Assembly: GCA_947498645.1 (NCBI GenBank)
Contig: CANMKS010000001.1
Coordinates: 1,030,032 to 1,094,031 of the forward strand
DNA from: an uncultured Paracoccaceae bacterium
GTDB lineage: Bacteria > Pseudomonadota > Alphaproteobacteria > Rhodobacterales > Rhodobacteraceae
Length of the DNA stretch: 64,000 bases
Direction of reading: 5' to 3'
Position 1 is the stretch's first letter; every line of letters starts with the position of its first letter. Shown one piece after another: positions 61,991 to 64,000 of this stretch. The translations under genes were made by a program, and so were the position numbers. The notes under the pieces are model-generated. The model saw only the letters and a program-made list of their open reading frames with translations, did no database searches and had not been told where the DNA came from.

Positions 61991-62791
61991 CTAAGCCGGG
62001 CCGGGAAACAGCGTATCGATCTGGCCCGTGAGATAATAGAATACAAGGCCGCGCCATTCGTGAACGGCGGCATCTGTCAGTTGTAACCCCGATATGAAAT
62101 GCTGGGTGTGCAGCGGCTCAAAGGGTGGAAACCATTTGAAATCAATCGGGTAAGGCAAAGGATCAAATCCAAGATGCAGATACGCACCGATTAGTCGGGG
62201 CATGCGGTGCGCTGGCGTGATCACCCACCAGACCTCTTCACGGTCATCGCCGACCAATACCAGCGTATTCCGTGCCCGTGCGGCGGTCGTGGCAGCATCC
62301 GGATCAATCATGATCCGGTCGCCAGACACCCCATACTCCTGCAAGATACGCCGCATCCCATCGGTACCCCGCAGTGGGGCGGCGGGGGTATTGGTGCCAT
62401 TTCCACCGGTCAGAATGATGCGCGCTTGCGGATACCGCATTGCCAGAAGTGCGGCGGTTGGGACCGCCTCGCCACCGTCTTCAAGTTCCATCAGTGAACC
62501 GTAGTGATTTGCATGACGCTCACTCAACCCGGCGCCGAGCACGATGATCCCAAAGGGTGGCGGTGCCTGTGCCAGATCAACAGGTGCAAATCGCGTTTCA
62601 AGCGGTGCAATCAGAAGGTGGCTGATGCTTGTCCCGCCGAACACCAGAAACCCGGTCAGACTGACGCTAAGGCAAGTGATTGCGGTGCGACGCCAGCACG
62701 CAAGCAATGCAACAAGGGCGATGCAGGCCAAGATCAGAAAGAGCGTCGATGGTGTGGTAAGAGTATCGAGGGCATCTTTGAAAAAGGGCAT
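61991..62791 (-). CDS. YdcF/SanA/ElyC family (DUF218) membrane protein
   Basis: The 266-residue protein has two N-terminal helices (about 15-31 and 36-60), then a DUF218 domain with GIIVLGAGLSERHANHY, ARIILTGGNG, DRIMIDPDAATTAARARN and VWWVITPAHRMPRLIGAYLH. These proteins act in envelope polysaccharide or cell-wall lipid-carrier balance, with unclear chemistry. Convergent with the aminotransferase gene (9 nt apart). Confidence 0.85.
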   Translation of the reverse strand: MPFFKDALDTLTTPSTLFLILACIALVALLACWRRTAITCLSVSLTGFLVFGGTSISHLLIAPLETRFAPVDLAQAPPPFGIIVLGAGLSERHANHYGSLMELEDGGEAVPTAALLAMRYPQARIILTGGNGTNTPAAPLRGTDGMRRILQEYGVSGDRIMIDPDAATTAARARNTLVLVGDDREEVWWVITPAHRMPRLIGAYLHLGFDPLPYPIDFKWFPPFEPLHTQHFISGLQLTDAAVHEWRGLVFYYLTGQIDTLFPGPA

Positions 62792-62866
62792 AAGCGATCT
62801 GACTTCAACTCTTCTGAATGGCGTAACTATAGCAAGTTATTGAAGTTTCACCATTACCTGCGGATT

Positions 62867-62884
62867 GGTCAGGGTTTCCTGACC
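62867..62884 (+). promoter_or_regulatory. Hairpin in the leader of the polyketide synthase gene
   Basis: GGTCAGG (62867-62873) and CCTGACC (62878-62884) form a 7-bp stem with loop GTTT. CTGC and then TTTTT follow. It resembles a terminator or attenuator and lies 105 nt before the synthase ATG, beyond the start of the leftward YdcF-like gene. No leader peptide was found. Confidence 0.4.
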
Positions 62885-62988
62885 CTGCTTTTTGCATAAC
62901 ATTGCCTTTATCATGAACGGAAAATGACATAGCTTTGTGATCGGTTCCGAGTATTCCGACAACGTTATTATAACATGTGGTTAATCTA

Positions 62989-64000
62989 ATGAGTGAGACT
63001 TTGACTGACATCGACGTGGCTGAAACCGACATTGCGATTGTCGGCATGGCCGCGCATTTGCCTGGCGCTGATACAGTCACGGCTTACTGGGAGAACCTGA
63101 AGGCCGGCATCGAATCGATCCGCAGCTACAGCAAAGAAGAGTTGCTGGCTGCCGGAGAACCAGCGCACAAGATCAATCGCCCAGACTATGTGCCCGCCAG
63201 TGCCCCATTGCAGGGGTATCAGAATTTTGACGGAGAATTCTTTGGACTTTCCGCCAAGGAGTCCGCGATCATGGACCCTCAGCACCGGCGCTTGCTTGAA
63301 GTGTCGTGGGAGGCGCTGGAGAACGCGGGCCACATGCCCGAACATACCAAAGGACCGATAGGTGTCTTTGCGGGTTGCGGTATGGGCAGCTATTTCTACT
63401 TCAACATCTGCTCAAACCCGAAACTGGTCGACAATGTGGGTTTGTTTTTGTTGCGCCACACTGGCAACGACAAGGATTTCCTATCGACACGCCTAAGCCA
63501 TATTCTTGATCTCAAAGGCCCAAGTGTGAATGTGCAGACCGCCTGTTCTACTTCGCTTGTTGCCACCCACTACGCGGCGCAGGCTTTGCTGTCGGGTGAA
63601 TGTGATACGGCGCTGGCTGGTGGCGTCACCATCGAATTTCCGCAGGGCCGAGGTTATATCTATAAGGAAGGCGAAGTGCTTTCCCCTGATGGTCATTGCC
63701 ACGCCTTTGACCATCGTGCGCAAGGTACTGTCTTTGGGTCTGGAGCGGGCGTTGTCGTTATGCGCCGCCTCAAGGATGCCATTGCGGACGGCGATCATAT
63801 CTGGGCTGTAATCAAGGGAACAGCCGTCAACAACGATGGCGCGGCGAAAGCAGGGTACCTGGCCCCGTCTGTCGATGGTCAGGCCGACGCGATCGCTGAA
63901 GCGCAAATGATCGCTGAAACGCCTGCCGACACAATTGACTATATTGAGTGCCACGGCACGGGAACCTATCTCGGCGACCCGATCGAGGTCGCCGCTCTTA
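62989..64000 (+). CDS. Type I polyketide synthase, N-terminal ketosynthase domain (3' truncated)
   Basis: The frame runs from ATG 62989 past the window end (337 codons seen). A short linker (residues 1-13) is followed by a ketosynthase: IAIVGMAAHLPGADTV, then MDPQHRRLLEVSWEALENAG, catalytic Cys186 in QTACSTSLVATHYAAQALLS, and the first catalytic His322 in ECHGTGTYLGDPIEVAAL. The second His would lie beyond the edge. ADDITIONAL domains cannot be seen. The first residues lack a loading module, so it may be a hybrid or iterative synthase. The product is unknown. Confidence 0.93.
   Translation, partial: MSETLTDIDVAETDIAIVGMAAHLPGADTVTAYWENLKAGIESIRSYSKEELLAAGEPAHKINRPDYVPASAPLQGYQNFDGEFFGLSAKESAIMDPQHRRLLEVSWEALENAGHMPEHTKGPIGVFAGCGMGSYFYFNICSNPKLVDNVGLFLLRHTGNDKDFLSTRLSHILDLKGPSVNVQTACSTSLVATHYAAQALLSGECDTALAGGVTIEFPQGRGYIYKEGEVLSPDGHCHAFDHRAQGTVFGSGAGVVVMRRLKDAIADGDHIWAVIKGTAVNNDGAAKAGYLAPSVDGQADAIAEAQMIAETPADTIDYIECHGTGTYLGDPIEVAAL

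Overview
The window looks like a chromosomal segment of an alphaproteobacterium of the Rhodobacterales (Roseobacter group). The signs are a HemY paralogue preceded by a mitofilin-like gene, a complete Rhodobacter-type smo polyol operon, a marine-type aminoethylphosphonate (AEP) mineralisation locus, and moderately GC-rich genes with frequent ATGA overlaps and some TTG/GTG starts. No insertion sequence, phage, CRISPR array or rRNA was found. One tRNA, tRNA-Thr(CGT), is present. Layout, left to right. (1) 1-1942: the end of a mitofilin-like gene, hemY with a C-terminal zinc ribbon, and tRNA-Thr. (2) 2042-6776: a LysR regulator divergent from a VOC / SDR / MFS / Old Yellow Enzyme / cupin operon, probably for electrophile or xenobiotic handling. 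(3) 7091-8330: a MerR-type sensor with the MerR/ZntR cysteine set, a 19-bp-spacer MerR promoter, and a transglutaminase-like gene interrupted by an in-frame TGA. (4) 8507-26421: an 18-kb phosphonate island. Its first block is lysR, phnW, phnA and phnY (AEP to phosphonoacetaldehyde to phosphonoacetate to acetate plus Pi), followed by a DMT transporter and a Na/Pi transporter that could vent the released phosphate. Its second block is a DeoR regulator, a dimethylglycine-dehydrogenase-like flavoprotein with a folate-binding GcvT half, an AEP-type ABC importer and a phosphonate-monoester-hydrolase/sulfatase with the Cys-x-Pro-x-Arg signature. An inositol-monophosphatase-like gene lies between the blocks. 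My main hypothesis is that this island takes up and trims N-methylated and/or esterified AEP before the core pathway. (5) 26801-31978: assorted genes: membrane protein plus small XRE regulator, LysE exporter, DUF1499 protein, malonyl-CoA synthetase, and a lipoprotein resembling transferrin-binding protein B. (6) 32135-39747: the sorbitol/mannitol operon (LacI regulator, smoEFGK, SDR polyol dehydrogenase, mannitol 2-dehydrogenase) with a LacI-like operator. (7) 40357-62791: a long exopolysaccharide locus. It has an outer-membrane barrel, a Wza-like export protein, an initiating sugar transferase, ManC, several glycosyltransferases, flippase, polymerase and acetyltransferase. It also has an unusual GT2 / GMC oxidoreductase / SDR operon, a 2-oxoglutarate oxygenase, an SGNH-like secreted protein, and an ATPase / Wzz / tyrosine-kinase set resembling the XrtA (PEP-CTERM) polysaccharide systems, but with no exosortase in view. 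A DegT aminotransferase and a YdcF-like protein close it. (8) 62989-64000: the first 337 codons of a large type I polyketide synthase that runs off the right end. All functions are read from sequence motifs and family knowledge. No database search was possible.
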